Below, piece after piece: positions 18,135 through 26,215 of a stretch of DNA of 64,000 bases. The stretch covers positions 34,270-98,269 of the forward strand of contig NZ_LKBW01000277.1 of the NCBI RefSeq assembly GCF_002699855.1. The letters are read 5' to 3'. Each line of letters starts with the position of its first letter. Position 1 is the first letter of the stretch. This DNA comes from Pseudomonas amygdali (GTDB lineage: Bacteria; Pseudomonadota; Gammaproteobacteria; Pseudomonadales; Pseudomonadaceae). The notes under the pieces were generated by a model. The model was not told the origin of the DNA. It worked only from the letters and a program-made list of their open reading frames with translations, and did not search any database. The position numbers and the translations under genes were made by a program.

Positions 18135-18554
18135 TTATCGAGCGGCGTCCTGGCGAGCCGCTTGTTTTTTTGAAGACATGCCACCCGACGGATCAAAGCA
18201 CTGGCTGTCGTAACGTGGGCTCTGGCACTGCGAAGGGATGTTCGGCGGTGGCGGGCGGTTTCGTTGATACGCCTTGTAGCGTTCCGTCTCGTAGACCGTC
18301 ACGTGGGTGCGGCCACTGATCTTCAGGTATTCAGTGGCCTTGAGATTGGTCTGGTGAACATAATCGATAGGCTCACCCTCGCGCCGCATGTTCGGCGGGC
18401 CCTGGCGCTGCAGCGCGCGCTGTGCAGCGTTGTCACAGGGGATCGACGCATAGCTCACCTGTCCCTGCGGTGATGTGCATTTGAAGATCTCGCCGTACGC
18501 CGTGCCTGCACCCAGTAGCGCTAACACTGCCAGCGTGATTGAAAGCCTTTTCAT
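18135..18554 (-). CDS. Secreted DUF4124-domain protein
   Basis: 139 residues: a signal peptide (MKRLSITLAVLALLGAGTAYG) followed by the DUF4124 core (EIFKCTSPQGQVSYASIPC, with two Cys likely to pair). A Pro-rich, Lys/Gln-rich tail follows. It is predicted periplasmic; function unknown. GGAGAGAACC precedes the ATG. Confidence 0.8.
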   Translation of the reverse strand: MKRLSITLAVLALLGAGTAYGEIFKCTSPQGQVSYASIPCDNAAQRALQRQGPPNMRREGEPIDYVHQTNLKATEYLKISGRTHVTVYETERYKAYQRNRPPPPNIPSQCQSPRYDSQCFDPSGGMSSKKQAARQDAAR

Positions 18555-18705
18555 GGTTCTCTCCTTGCATGGCGCAAGGCTATCATTTGCCTCTGAACGC
18601 CGCCATATCCTCTTGCTGCAAGACCCCGTTCGTCAGACATATCGCACGGCTATGTTGATCCGCTTTCTGACTATCAGGTTCTGAATTTAACCAGTGGAGG
18701 CGCAT

Positions 18706-18876
18706 ATGACCGGCACCAAGCCAGGCAGCAGCAACGAAGACAAGAATGATCCGGGTTTTGACGAAGAGTCACCGAAAACCCAGGACCCGCAAATCGATCC
18801 GACCGAGCCCGCCAAGACTCCAGCCAGTGACAAGGGCAGCAAGGATGATTACCCGCCGTACACCCCGGACAAGTAA
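18706..18876 (+). CDS. Small disordered acidic protein
   Basis: 56 residues made almost entirely of Asp, Glu, Lys, Pro, Ser and Thr (MTGTKPGSSNEDKNDPGFDE), predicted unstructured. GTGGAGGCGCAT gives a good ribosome site for the ATG at 18706. The next structure downstream is a strong terminator, which supports a real monocistronic gene. Confidence 0.6.
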   Translation: MTGTKPGSSNEDKNDPGFDEESPKTQDPQIDPTEPAKTPASDKGSKDDYPPYTPDK

Positions 18877-18883
18877 CTGAGCG

Positions 18884-18914
18884 ACCGCCCTCGGTAAACA
18901 CCGAGGGCGGTTTA
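18884..18914 (+). terminator. Rho-independent terminator
   Basis: ACCGCCCTCGGT (18884-18895) pairs perfectly with ACCGAGGGCGGT (18900-18911), followed by TTAT. It ends the small acidic gene and faces the end of the cytochrome gene. Confidence 0.75.
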
Positions 18915-18928
18915 TCTACCTGTCCGTA

Positions 18929-19297
18929 TTATTTGTTTGCGTCCAGGTATTCGAGCAGGTCTTCCATTCGCTCATCGTTGCCCATCCACCACAGTTTCAT
19001 CCGCGTGCCAGGCACGACTTCGCCTGGGTCCTTGAGATACGTGCGCAACTCTTCACGCGTCCAGACCAGCCCCGAGTTTTTCATTGCGTCGGTATAGATG
19101 TAGCCTTCCTGTTGCCCTGCCTGACGACCAATGATGCCGTTGAGGGGCGGACCAAATGCATTGCGTGCAGAAGGGCCGATCTTGTGACAGCCGGAGCAGA
19201 GGCGGGTAAAGACTGCTTTTCCGGCTTCTGCATCACCTGCGCCGTAAGCCAGCGGTTGCAGTGCCAGCGCCACTATGAATAAGGCAGTTTTTCTCAT
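18929..19297 (-). CDS. Class I c-type cytochrome
   Basis: 122 residues: a signal peptide (MRKTALFIVALALQPLAYGAG), the heme site CSGCH (about 34-38) and the distal Met ligand in the GTRMKLWW segment (about 98). It is periplasmic, resembling small cytochrome c550/c552 electron carriers. The motif GPSARNAFGPPLNGIIGR follows the heme as in the family. No oxidase or dehydrogenase is adjacent. Confidence 0.88.
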   Translation of the reverse strand: MRKTALFIVALALQPLAYGAGDAEAGKAVFTRLCSGCHKIGPSARNAFGPPLNGIIGRQAGQQEGYIYTDAMKNSGLVWTREELRTYLKDPGEVVPGTRMKLWWMGNDERMEDLLEYLDANK

Positions 19298-19363
19298 CGA
19301 TATCCCACAGCGCGTGCGGCCGTCTGGTCAAAAGCGACGAATGTTAGCGCAATTATCGGAGGT

Positions 19364-19894
19364 TCACTTGCTGGCCGGGATCTGGCTCGACAGTTCGTCG
19401 AAGTCACGCTTGTAACTCGCCATCTCTGCGGCACTGACGAAGCTCTGTTCAAGGACCACTTTCTTCGCGCCGGACTCGATGGTGTCCAGTTGATGAAGGA
19501 AGCGCTTCTTCTTTCTCGCCTCCATCCGTGCGCCAGCCTCATCGATAGCCGTGCGTAGCTCGGTTGCTCGCTGGTTTACGAAATCCTGGCCTCGACGATC
19601 AACGGTGAGCCCGTCGTTTTCGACATAGCCCTCCAGCCCGGTTTTCTTCAACACCAGCCAAAGTGCCTGATCCGGCGTGAACGTACCCTTGAATTTCTTG
19701 ACCTTTCTGCTGCTGTCAGCGCCCAGATCGACCTTCACCGGGCAGCCGGATCGATGCGCCAATTGCTGCAAGGCCTCGTCCAAACGTTGCGAAGGCATGT
19801 CATACGCCACCGGCGTCATCTGACACGCAGCGAACGCGGGAGCAGCCGCCAGACACGCAACGGCGATAAGCAGTTTTTTCAGGGTATTTTTCAT
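19364..19894 (-). CDS. Exported stand-alone STN-domain protein
   Basis: 176 residues: a signal peptide (MKNTLKKLLIAVACLAAAPAFA), then a secretin/TonB short N-terminal (STN) domain (PSQRLDEALQQLAHRSG ... FTPDQALWLVLKKTGLEG). A charged helical C-terminal half (TELRTAIDEAGARMEARKKK) follows. STN domains normally sit at the N-terminus of TonB receptors or secretins as a periplasmic signalling or gating module. Here there is no barrel, so it may work as a free periplasmic adaptor. Confidence 0.78.
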   Translation of the reverse strand: MKNTLKKLLIAVACLAAAPAFAACQMTPVAYDMPSQRLDEALQQLAHRSGCPVKVDLGADSSRKVKKFKGTFTPDQALWLVLKKTGLEGYVENDGLTVDRRGQDFVNQRATELRTAIDEAGARMEARKKKRFLHQLDTIESGAKKVVLEQSFVSAAEMASYKRDFDELSSQIPASK

Positions 19895-20035
19895 GATTGC
19901 AGGGTTTCATCCGGGAGGTAGGGCTTGGAAATCGTTTTCTGCATGATGTTCCCTGTCTGCCCGACGCTTGCTTGAGCAGTCGTATCCCTGATGTCTCTTG
20001 ACCCATGCCAGACGCTGCATGCTCAAATCGCAGAC

Positions 20036-20069
20036 AAAGAAAAGCCCGCGATGGGGGGTAGCGGGCTTA
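20036..20069 (-). terminator. Rho-independent terminator after the cupin gene
   Basis: AAGCCCGC (20043-20050) pairs with GCGGGCTT (20062-20069); on the minus strand TTTTCTTTG follows. It serves the cupin gene ending at 20156. Confidence 0.7.
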
Positions 20070-20155
20070 AGGTCTTGCTGGGAATTGAGTTAACAATAAA
20101 CCCGCGAACGTGAAAAAAGCGTGAACTGCCGGATACAATTTATGAACAATTGAAA

Positions 20156-20659
20156 TCAGGGTTCGCCTTCCCAGTAATCGAGGTTTTCAGTGGTCCGCTG
20201 GTTAGCGGTAAACACCCGGGTTCCCTGCACTGAAACCATCGCCTGGTACTTCCCCGAGTCGGGGTATTCACAGACCTCCGGCGTTTCCCGGGTGCTGATC
20301 GACAGGTACTTCAGCGGCGTCTGCGAGGTGTTGATTATCTGATGAGGGTATTCGGAACCAGCCGGGATAAACACGATGTCACCCGTCCGGATCGGCAGCA
20401 TCTCGCCTGCGACACGCAAACTGCCTTCGCCCTCGATGATCACGAACATCTCTTCCTGCGCATGATGAAAGTGATAAGGGCACGAGCGCTTGCCCGGCGC
20501 GACGACATCAATAGAGGCCCCGAGCTTTTGTGCCGCCGTGCCTGTGCCCAGGCGGGCTGCCGAGCTTTCATAGAGAGGTTCACGAACTTCATATGCGAGG
20601 GGAGCCTCGTTGAAATTGCGAATCAGACGAGACGCCAGTTCACGTGCGCGTTCATTCAT
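20156..20659 (-). CDS. Cupin-domain protein
   Basis: 167 residues with one double-stranded beta-helix. Cupin motif 1 reads PYHFHHAQEEMFVIIEG (His-x-His, Glu) and motif 2 IPAGSEYPHQIIN (His), so a metal site is complete. The metal and substrate are unknown; similarity to sugar-binding cupins is only general. It is monocistronic. Confidence 0.8.
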   Translation of the reverse strand: MNERARELASRLIRNFNEAPLAYEVREPLYESSAARLGTGTAAQKLGASIDVVAPGKRSCPYHFHHAQEEMFVIIEGEGSLRVAGEMLPIRTGDIVFIPAGSEYPHQIINTSQTPLKYLSISTRETPEVCEYPDSGKYQAMVSVQGTRVFTANQRTTENLDYWEGEP

Positions 20660-20873
20660 GTCGGTCGACGCTCGGGGAGTTCAGAAGAGGGTACTTTAGA
20701 CCAGACAGCGTGATGCGTTGCAGGCAGTTACCTTGATCAGGAAAAACAATCCCGGGCAGTCGCCACAAAAAAGCCCCCGCGCCGCGTGCATCCGTTGCGC
20801 AGGTCGGAAACCTATTCACCTGAAACTCGTCTACTCTTTACATCACGATTCAGCCCTTTGCAGAGGACGCACC

Positions 20874-21131
20874 ATGTTTTCAAAAACCGATATTCAACGC
20901 GTTCTTGAAACGGCCTTTCTGCCGTCAAAGTGCGAGTGCGTCGTCGCGCTGGATGAAACCTTTTCAGTGAAGCTTCTCCACCCCGAGTCAGGCGATATCC
21001 AGCTGTATGTAAAGGGGCTGTCCTTGTCCGAGGTAGAGAGCAGCCGATCCATCGCGCGGCTGGTGCTTTCGCTGAGAGAGCAGAGGGATCTGATGGGGTT
21101 GATGGATTTGTCCATGAGGCGGTTGGCGTAG
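20874..21131 (+). CDS. DUF1652-type small protein
   Basis: 85 residues, starting MFSKTDIQRVLETAFLPSKCEC and including IARLVLSLREQRDLM. This is the Pseudomonas-wide DUF1652 type, function unknown. The open frame reaches back to 20718, but the ATG at 20874 with GCAGAGGACGCACC before it gives the family N-terminus. This is the last ordinary gene before the accessory segment. Confidence 0.75.
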   Translation: MFSKTDIQRVLETAFLPSKCECVVALDETFSVKLLHPESGDIQLYVKGLSLSEVESSRSIARLVLSLREQRDLMGLMDLSMRRLA

Positions 21132-21249
21132 GGACTGGGTTCGTATTTTGATTGTGGTTGTTTGATTGCATTCAGGAAGTCGTATCGCTGCCAGGCTTAT
21201 CGTGGATGTCCGCTCATGCGGCGTCTGACAGCTGGTTTTGATACGTCAG

Positions 21250-21330
21250 AGACCACAAAACCCCTGAATTGCTTTCAGAGTTCAGAGGCTTTGCGTTGTA
21301 TTGATATGACGGTGAAGGAGGGGACTCAAG
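21250..21330. repeat. Decayed copy of the tRNA-Ser 3' end plus terminator (att-like)
   Basis: The stretch beginning GACCACAAAACCCCTGAATT and ending near TATGACGGTGAAGGAGGGGA aligns with the terminator and 3' end of the intact tRNA-Ser gene at 30.0 kb, with scattered mismatches. A better copy lies at 28.7 kb. It marks the left edge of the accessory segment and looks like an old integration footprint. Confidence 0.65.
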
Positions 21331-21491
21331 TAATCGTCAATGGCGTGGTGCGATACCGGAGCGTTTACCCTCGCGAGTCCATCACCAAGACAATGACTTG
21401 ATGCTTTCCCGAGAAACGAACATTGAGTTGGGCCTGAGGTTGATTCCCTTGCGTAAGGAAAGCCGCGGTGCTCGCGTTTTGAACACACAAT

Positions 21492-21890
21492 ATGATGCAC
21501 AAGCACCGGTGCCCGATGACAGGAGCCGCATTTGCACATGGATGCTCAAAAATGATGGGAACTGCAATTACGGCGCCAGCAAGTCATGTCCCACCTTTTA
21601 CCTCAGTCCGCAGAGCCGCACAGGCGTTGCCATTTAGTGAGCTATGCTGGGAGAGGTTCGAAAAGCTCACCGGCATGGATTTAGAAAAGGCCTGTACGGA
21701 GTTCTTCGCCGGAGGCTGGTTGGCGAGCAATGATTCTACATCGCCGTGTAATGTCCAGGAGATTGCGTCGGGTCGCAGGCGTTTCCGCTTGGGCTTGAAT
21801 CTGCCGGTGGCGCCCGACCGCTATCGGCCAGAAGTAATCGTTCGAATTCGTCCGTTTCACTCCTTGCCTCGTGAACAAAGACCGTCGTAA
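21492..21890 (+). CDS. Orphan hypothetical ORF, possibly a gene remnant
   Basis: 132 codons starting MMHKHRCPMTGAAF. The middle (LPFSELCWERFEKLTGMDLE) weakly resembles the N-terminal 'FExL' stretch that precedes NTPase modules in some defence-type proteins, but no such module follows. Base use is less GC-rich than the core genes and no strong ribosome site is seen. It may be a decayed fragment rather than a working gene. Confidence 0.3.
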   Translation: MMHKHRCPMTGAAFAHGCSKMMGTAITAPASHVPPFTSVRRAAQALPFSELCWERFEKLTGMDLEKACTEFFAGGWLASNDSTSPCNVQEIASGRRRFRLGLNLPVAPDRYRPEVIVRIRPFHSLPREQRPS

Positions 21891-22016
21891 ACTCAGAAGG
21901 TAGCGCGACAGCTAGCCGGTGACAGGCTAGCTTCAGAGCTATCTGAGAAACCAGGAGTAAGGCGACGAAGCTTGAAGCACAGGCCAATTTTGCCCAATTG
22001 CTATGCTTCGAAGGCC

Positions 22017-22427
22017 CTAATTTCGATAGGTATCAATATCTATTGTCGCGCCTACGATGTGGATGAAATCAATGACTGGTAACCCAAAGCCTATGGCTGG
22101 CATGGGAGCTTCTTCATCTTGGTCAATCCACAGTACGGTCTGAAAAACGCACCTCAGATTAAACTTCTGTTTTGCCTCAACAATTTTTGCAGCAAATGGT
22201 GCTAGTCGGGTGACTAACGCTTCCGACATTTCGTATACGTCGATCAAATCGCTTTCTATCCTTCCGTTTGAGACTGACCAGCATGAGTTTCGACGCAGGG
22301 GCGCGTCAGGACTGCGCGGACCTTTCCGAAAAATCTCTGTCGCAGTTAGTCCTATGTACGCCGTCACTTCGTCTGGCTCAAAATTGTCGCCGTACATTGC
22401 GAAATATACTTCGCCGGTTGTCGTCAT
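22017..22427 (-). CDS. DUF4279-domain protein
   Basis: 136 residues starting MTTTGEVYFAMYGDNFEPDEVTAYIGL, the typical opening of the DUF4279 family, and ending GATIDIDTYRN. The open frame extends far upstream to 22787, but GAGATGAGGATTTAT before the ATG at 22427 and the family start support this choice. Some DUF4279 proteins lie in toxin-immunity loci; no toxin gene is recognisable here, so a role as an orphan immunity protein is only a possibility. Confidence 0.7.
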   Translation of the reverse strand: MTTTGEVYFAMYGDNFEPDEVTAYIGLTATEIFRKGPRSPDAPLRRNSCWSVSNGRIESDLIDVYEMSEALVTRLAPFAAKIVEAKQKFNLRCVFQTVLWIDQDEEAPMPAIGFGLPVIDFIHIVGATIDIDTYRN

Positions 22428-22614
22428 ATAAATCCTCATCTCTGTAGTCAGCCGCGTCACGACGATGCCGAAGTGCTGCCTGCGCGACCTACCGCTTCGG
22501 GTTGATAGCCATCGGCCATGGATGACCGCTTTCGAACCATAGTAGCCGGCCGGCACCGGTAGCAACCGGTAGGCGGTTATACTAAGGCTCTTTTGTAAAC
22601 CACCACGGATTGGA

Positions 22615-22947
22615 ATGTTGACTACCCCCACCGACAAAATCGACCAGACGGAAGAAGAGCTAACCAGCTGTATCCATGACCTGTTTCTGAACAAGGAGTA
22701 CGTCGAGTGGCGGAGGGCGCTGAGAGCGTTTTCAACCGGCGAGTGGCATCTACTAACGGCGAGCTTGGCGAAAAAGCATGTGCCCACTGAGGCATTTCTG
22801 GAATTCGGTCAGGAAATTTACCCGAATTTGGTATTTAGCTATATCGAAGCACCGGACCACGCCGAGTCGCAGATGCTAATGGTGCAATTTACGGTGCCTG
22901 GCAGTATGTGGCACTGCCTAGTGTGGCATTGCCCTGAACGCAATTGA
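22615..22947 (+). CDS. Orphan hypothetical protein
   Basis: 110 codons starting MLTTPTDKIDQTEEELTSC, acidic, soluble, with no recognised domain. It runs divergently from the DUF4279 gene and shares its lower GC. A TTATACT box near 22576 could be its -10. It could be an accessory-region gene or a 3'-truncated one; about 300 bases of apparently empty DNA follow (22948-23253). Confidence 0.4.
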   Translation: MLTTPTDKIDQTEEELTSCIHDLFLNKEYVEWRRALRAFSTGEWHLLTASLAKKHVPTEAFLEFGQEIYPNLVFSYIEAPDHAESQMLMVQFTVPGSMWHCLVWHCPERN

Positions 22948-23305
22948 CGACCGAATGGCGAAATAGAGCCAGTATTTCAATGCGCTAATCGTCCGCAATT
23001 GGCCGATTACTGCATGTCGCGAGGGGCCACAAACGATCCAAAGCTGACATTGCCTGTAGCTGAAGTTGATCGGCCATGAGTCAGTATCGCAGTCATGGAA
23101 TTGAGATGGCCTTCGGGCTGATTGCTTTTCTCGGTTTACAGCCTCCCTGAAGCCTCCCGGCGCAAGATAAATATGCAAATACCCAGAGTGTCGGGAGCCA
23201 GGCGCAAAGCCAGAGTAACAGCTCATTCGCATCCCGCTCAAACCCGACTGAACTGTGAAGCCCTCACGGGGACTGAACTTAACACCCCTTGAAGGAGCCA
23301 GCCCC

Positions 23306-23554
23306 ATGAACAGCGATCAACTCAATCAACACGACGCCGAGCGTCTTCACCAGCGAGTAGCGTCCGAACTGGGCATTACTGCCGAAGAGCTGACCACCTG
23401 GATGATCAACGATATCGAGCGCGTGACCGAGGGCGGCAAGGACGTCGGGCACATGGTGGTATTCCGTGAGTCGACCCCTGCGCAGGTTCTCGACAAGGTT
23501 CAGCACAAGCAAAGCCATTTCACGGCCATGACCGGCGTGATTGATCTGAGCTAA
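23306..23554 (+). CDS. Small conserved hypothetical protein
   Basis: 82 residues starting MNSDQLNQHDAERLHQRVASELG, soluble and mixed-charge. TTGAAGGAGCCAGCCCC before the ATG at 23306 is a strong ribosome site and decides the start over 23255. I do not recognise a domain. A hairpin without a T-run (GCGGGCTTTG/CAAAGCCCGC, 23560-23584) follows. Confidence 0.65.
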   Translation: MNSDQLNQHDAERLHQRVASELGITAEELTTWMINDIERVTEGGKDVGHMVVFRESTPAQVLDKVQHKQSHFTAMTGVIDLS

Positions 23555-23588
23555 GTGCAGCGGGCTTTGATGTTCAAAGCCCGCAGAC

Positions 23589-24269
23589 TCAATAGCCTGC
23601 CCCCGTACCCGCGCCTGTCACGATCGCAATCCCGGAACTGGTGCCCAGGCGTGTTGCGCCGGCTTCGATCATTGCTCTGGCCGTGGCCACGTCACGCACT
23701 CCGCCAGACGCCTTGACGCCGATGTCGGGGCCTACTACGCGGCGCATCAGTGCCACATCCTCAAGCGTTGCGCCACTGCGGCTGAAGCCTGTGGAGGTTT
23801 TAACGAATGCCACGCCCAGCTCGCGGCAGATCTCGCAGGCGCGCACCTTCTGCGCCTCATCGAGCAGGCAGGTTTCCAGGATCACCTTGAGCGGCACCTT
23901 GCCACAGGCCTGTAGCACCGCGGCGATATCATCGCGGACCTCATCGAACAGGCCGTCCTTGAGCCAGCCGATGTTCAGCACCATGTCGATTTCCTGAGCT
24001 CCGGCGGCGATCGTCAGGGCTGCTTCCGACGCCTTGCTGGCACTCAACCCAGCGCCCAGCGGAAAGCCCACCACCGCGCAGACCTTCACGGCAGCCCCGG
24101 CCAGTTGTCGAGCGGCAAAAGGCACTTGGCTGGAGTTCACGCACACCGAATAGAAACCGTGTTCTCGGGCTTCGGCGCAAAGTGTGGCAATCTGCTCTCG
24201 GCTGGCATCCGCGGCCAGTAAGGTGTGATCGATGGCCTGGGCCAGTGCAGCGGGTTCGAGTGAATTCAT
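23589..24269 (-). CDS. deoC: Deoxyribose-phosphate aldolase
   Basis: 226 residues of the class I aldolase TIM barrel. It splits 2-deoxyribose-5-phosphate into glyceraldehyde-3-phosphate and acetaldehyde. The Schiff-base Lys lies in [12 protein letters not shown], the second active-site Lys in [14 protein letters not shown], and the Asp in [13 protein letters not shown]. The ATG at 24269 follows AGGAATACTTTG; a TTG one codon upstream is less likely. It is divergent from the DeoR-type regulator and performs the last step of the deoxyribose pathway encoded by the neighbours. Confidence 0.93.
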   Translation of the reverse strand: MNSLEPAALAQAIDHTLLAADASREQIATLCAEAREHGFYSVCVNSSQVPFAARQLAGAAVKVCAVVGFPLGAGLSASKASEAALTIAAGAQEIDMVLNIGWLKDGLFDEVRDDIAAVLQACGKVPLKVILETCLLDEAQKVRACEICRELGVAFVKTSTGFSRSGATLEDVALMRRVVGPDIGVKASGGVRDVATARAMIEAGATRLGTSSGIAIVTGAGTGAGY

Positions 24270-24316
24270 CAAAGTATTCCTGTCATCATTAAAAACACTT
24301 GGGTGGATACCCTTAA

Positions 24317-24330
24317 GTTATAAAATTAAC
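24317..24330. promoter_or_regulatory. Candidate operator of the deo cluster (GTTA-N6-TAAC)
   Basis: GTTATAAAATTAAC lies between divergent deoC and the DeoR-type gene. The same GTTA-N6-TAAC form recurs upstream of the kinase gene at 28552. A second palindrome, AACACTTGGTGTT, overlaps its right edge. Binding by the DeoR-type protein is inferred from position and repetition. Confidence 0.6.
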
Positions 24331-24371
24331 ACTTGGTGTTACTCTATCGACACCAACAACGGATTGCCGGG

Positions 24372-25142
24372 ATGCCCGTGGACGTCAAGAAAACCGACCG
24401 CATCAAACAGATTCAACAGGCCCTTCAGGATGAGAAAGCCATCCATCTGCGGGAGATGGCGGCGCTGCTCGAGGTGTCCGAAATGACCTTGCGTCGCGAC
24501 CTCAGCCGGCATCCTGGGCAGTTAAGACTGCTGGGCGGCTACATCACCCGCGCCCACGATGATCCTGAGCCGGGGGATTACCGGGTCAGCGAGCAGGGCA
24601 CCCGCCATGTCGAGGAGAAGCGCCGCATCGGCAAGCTGGCCGCTGCTTTCATCAGTCCTGGCAACACGGTTTTTTTCGACTGTGGCACGACGATCCCTTT
24701 CGTAGTCGACTTCATCCCCGACGAATTGGAGTTCACCGCGGTGTGCAACTCGCTCAACGTGCTGCTCAAGCTGCAGCAGAAACCCAACTGCAGCATTGTC
24801 CTGTGCGGCGGTGTATTCCACCGCAGGAACCAGGTGTTCGAGAGCCACGCCGAAACCAGCATTCTTGATGGCGTGCGCCTGACCTGGGCCTTTGTCTCTG
24901 CGGCCGGGGTCAGCCTGGACTGCGGCGTGACCTGCTTCAACTTCCACGAGGTGGAGGTCAAGCAGAAGGTCATGCGCCAGGCCCGGCAAAGTCTGCTGCT
25001 GGCTGATCATTCCAAATTCGACGCCGTACGCACTGCGCACTTCGGTGCCTTGAGCGATTTCCATTGCGTGGTCAGCGATAAGAAAATCCCGCGTAGCTAC
25101 CGCGAGGCCATCGAGGCGGGTGGGGCGCAGCTTGTAATCTAG
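24372..25142 (+). CDS. DeoR-family transcriptional repressor of the deoxyribose cluster
   Basis: 256 residues. An N-terminal DeoR helix-turn-helix (HLREMAALLEVSEMTLRRDL, about residues 20-39) is followed by a sugar-phosphate-sensing domain (DCGTTIPFVVDF, AVCNSLNVLL, VLCGGVFHRRNQVF). By context it is the counterpart of DeoQ of enteric bacteria and probably releases DNA when a deoxyribose phosphate accumulates. The ATG at 24372 is preferred to the GTG at 24333, which lies next to the candidate operator. It is convergent with the DeoX-like gene. Confidence 0.85.
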   Translation: MPVDVKKTDRIKQIQQALQDEKAIHLREMAALLEVSEMTLRRDLSRHPGQLRLLGGYITRAHDDPEPGDYRVSEQGTRHVEEKRRIGKLAAAFISPGNTVFFDCGTTIPFVVDFIPDELEFTAVCNSLNVLLKLQQKPNCSIVLCGGVFHRRNQVFESHAETSILDGVRLTWAFVSAAGVSLDCGVTCFNFHEVEVKQKVMRQARQSLLLADHSKFDAVRTAHFGALSDFHCVVSDKKIPRSYREAIEAGGAQLVI

Positions 25143-25147
25143 AGGCA

Positions 25148-26215
25148 TCACGGTTGCAGCGCCCGGCGTTCGGCTGCGTTCAGGTAACCGGTGGTCACGC
25201 TGAACTCAGCGCTGGCACCGGGCGCAAAGCTGCGCACGTTGCCTTTGGCGAGTTCAGCGCGGTAGCCCTCCGGTTCGCAGGTGGCGGGCAGGACGAAGGC
25301 CGCCACCTGCTGATCGGTGTTATGCAGGATCCAGCGCGCGGCATGTTCAAATTGCCGGGGGCTGTAGCGGGTGTAGAACGCCGCGTCGTCGGGATGATCA
25401 AGGAAGAAGTGCGCCTGTCCTTGGGCGTCGCTGCGCACATCGTCGAAGAAGCAGACGATCTCAGGGTCATAAAGCGCGGGAGAGTCGAGCACCTTGAGGC
25501 GAGTCGGGTCCTGGCTGAGTTCGGCGATATAGGCGCTCCAGGCCGGCGTCGGCCGCACATGGGCCGGCACGCTGGAGCGCACCCTTGTGCGCTCGCAGCC
25601 CAGCTGCTGGGTGAGGAGGGCGTCGTCGACGTAGGCGTAGTTCATGTGCGCCATGTACATCAGATCCATGGCCTTGCCGGCCAGATTGACCACCTGCATG
25701 TTGATCTCGAACAGCCCGCTGGCCGGGCGCAGGGTCACGCTTGGGCTAGCCCGGTAATGGTCGCCGAAGCCCTGCACATATTCACAGGTGCCGCCGAGGC
25801 GCAGATACGCACCGTGCTCGTCTTCGCCTGCTTGCAGCCAGGCATCGTCCATCGGCGCGCAGGGCATTTCGCCGTGCAGCGCATGATCATCCTCGGGCCC
25901 CGGGCAACCGTTGCGCAACAGGCCGCTGTGAAACATGAAGCAGCCGTAAGTGCCGATCACGCTGGCACTGGGCCGCGGCTGGGTGAACATATTGAGCATG
26001 GTCAAATCAACGCCGTCGAATTCGGCTGACCAGATCATTTGCCCTTGCCAGGGCAGGATTACCAGCTTGCCGCGGCTGTTTTCCAGTGACAGCGCCTTGA
26101 CGCCGCTGGGGTAGGTCCAGGCACGCACGCTGAAATTCGCTGATTCGAGCAGCAGCCGGCTGGCTTGGTCCCAGAGCTGTGGGTAGAGCGGCAGGCGCAA
26201 GGTTTCGCTAATCAT
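25148..26215 (-). CDS. DUF4432 / aldose 1-epimerase-like protein (DeoX-like)
   Basis: 355 residues, beta-rich, resembling galactose-mutarotase-fold proteins of the DUF4432 type (GKLVILPWQGQMIWSAEF; YGCFMFHSGLLRNGCPGPED; MYMAHMNYAYVDDALL). A mutarotase would interconvert sugar anomers before phosphorylation. Its ATG overlaps the permease stop by four bases, so it is coupled to the permease. The gene order kinase-permease-this gene matches enteric deoK-deoP-deoX. The frame continues upstream, but the overlap start MISETLRLPLYPQ is natural. Confidence 0.75.
   Translation of the reverse strand: MISETLRLPLYPQLWDQASRLLLESANFSVRAWTYPSGVKALSLENSRGKLVILPWQGQMIWSAEFDGVDLTMLNMFTQPRPSASVIGTYGCFMFHSGLLRNGCPGPEDDHALHGEMPCAPMDDAWLQAGEDEHGAYLRLGGTCEYVQGFGDHYRASPSVTLRPASGLFEINMQVVNLAGKAMDLMYMAHMNYAYVDDALLTQQLGCERTRVRSSVPAHVRPTPAWSAYIAELSQDPTRLKVLDSPALYDPEIVCFFDDVRSDAQGQAHFFLDHPDDAAFYTRYSPRQFEHAARWILHNTDQQVAAFVLPATCEPEGYRAELAKGNVRSFAPGASAEFSVTTGYLNAAERRALQP

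Noticed and set aside
23560..23584. Hairpin between the 23306 gene and deoC as a terminator
   Set aside because: A perfect 10-bp stem exists, but neither strand has a T-run after it; it was left as a hairpin only.
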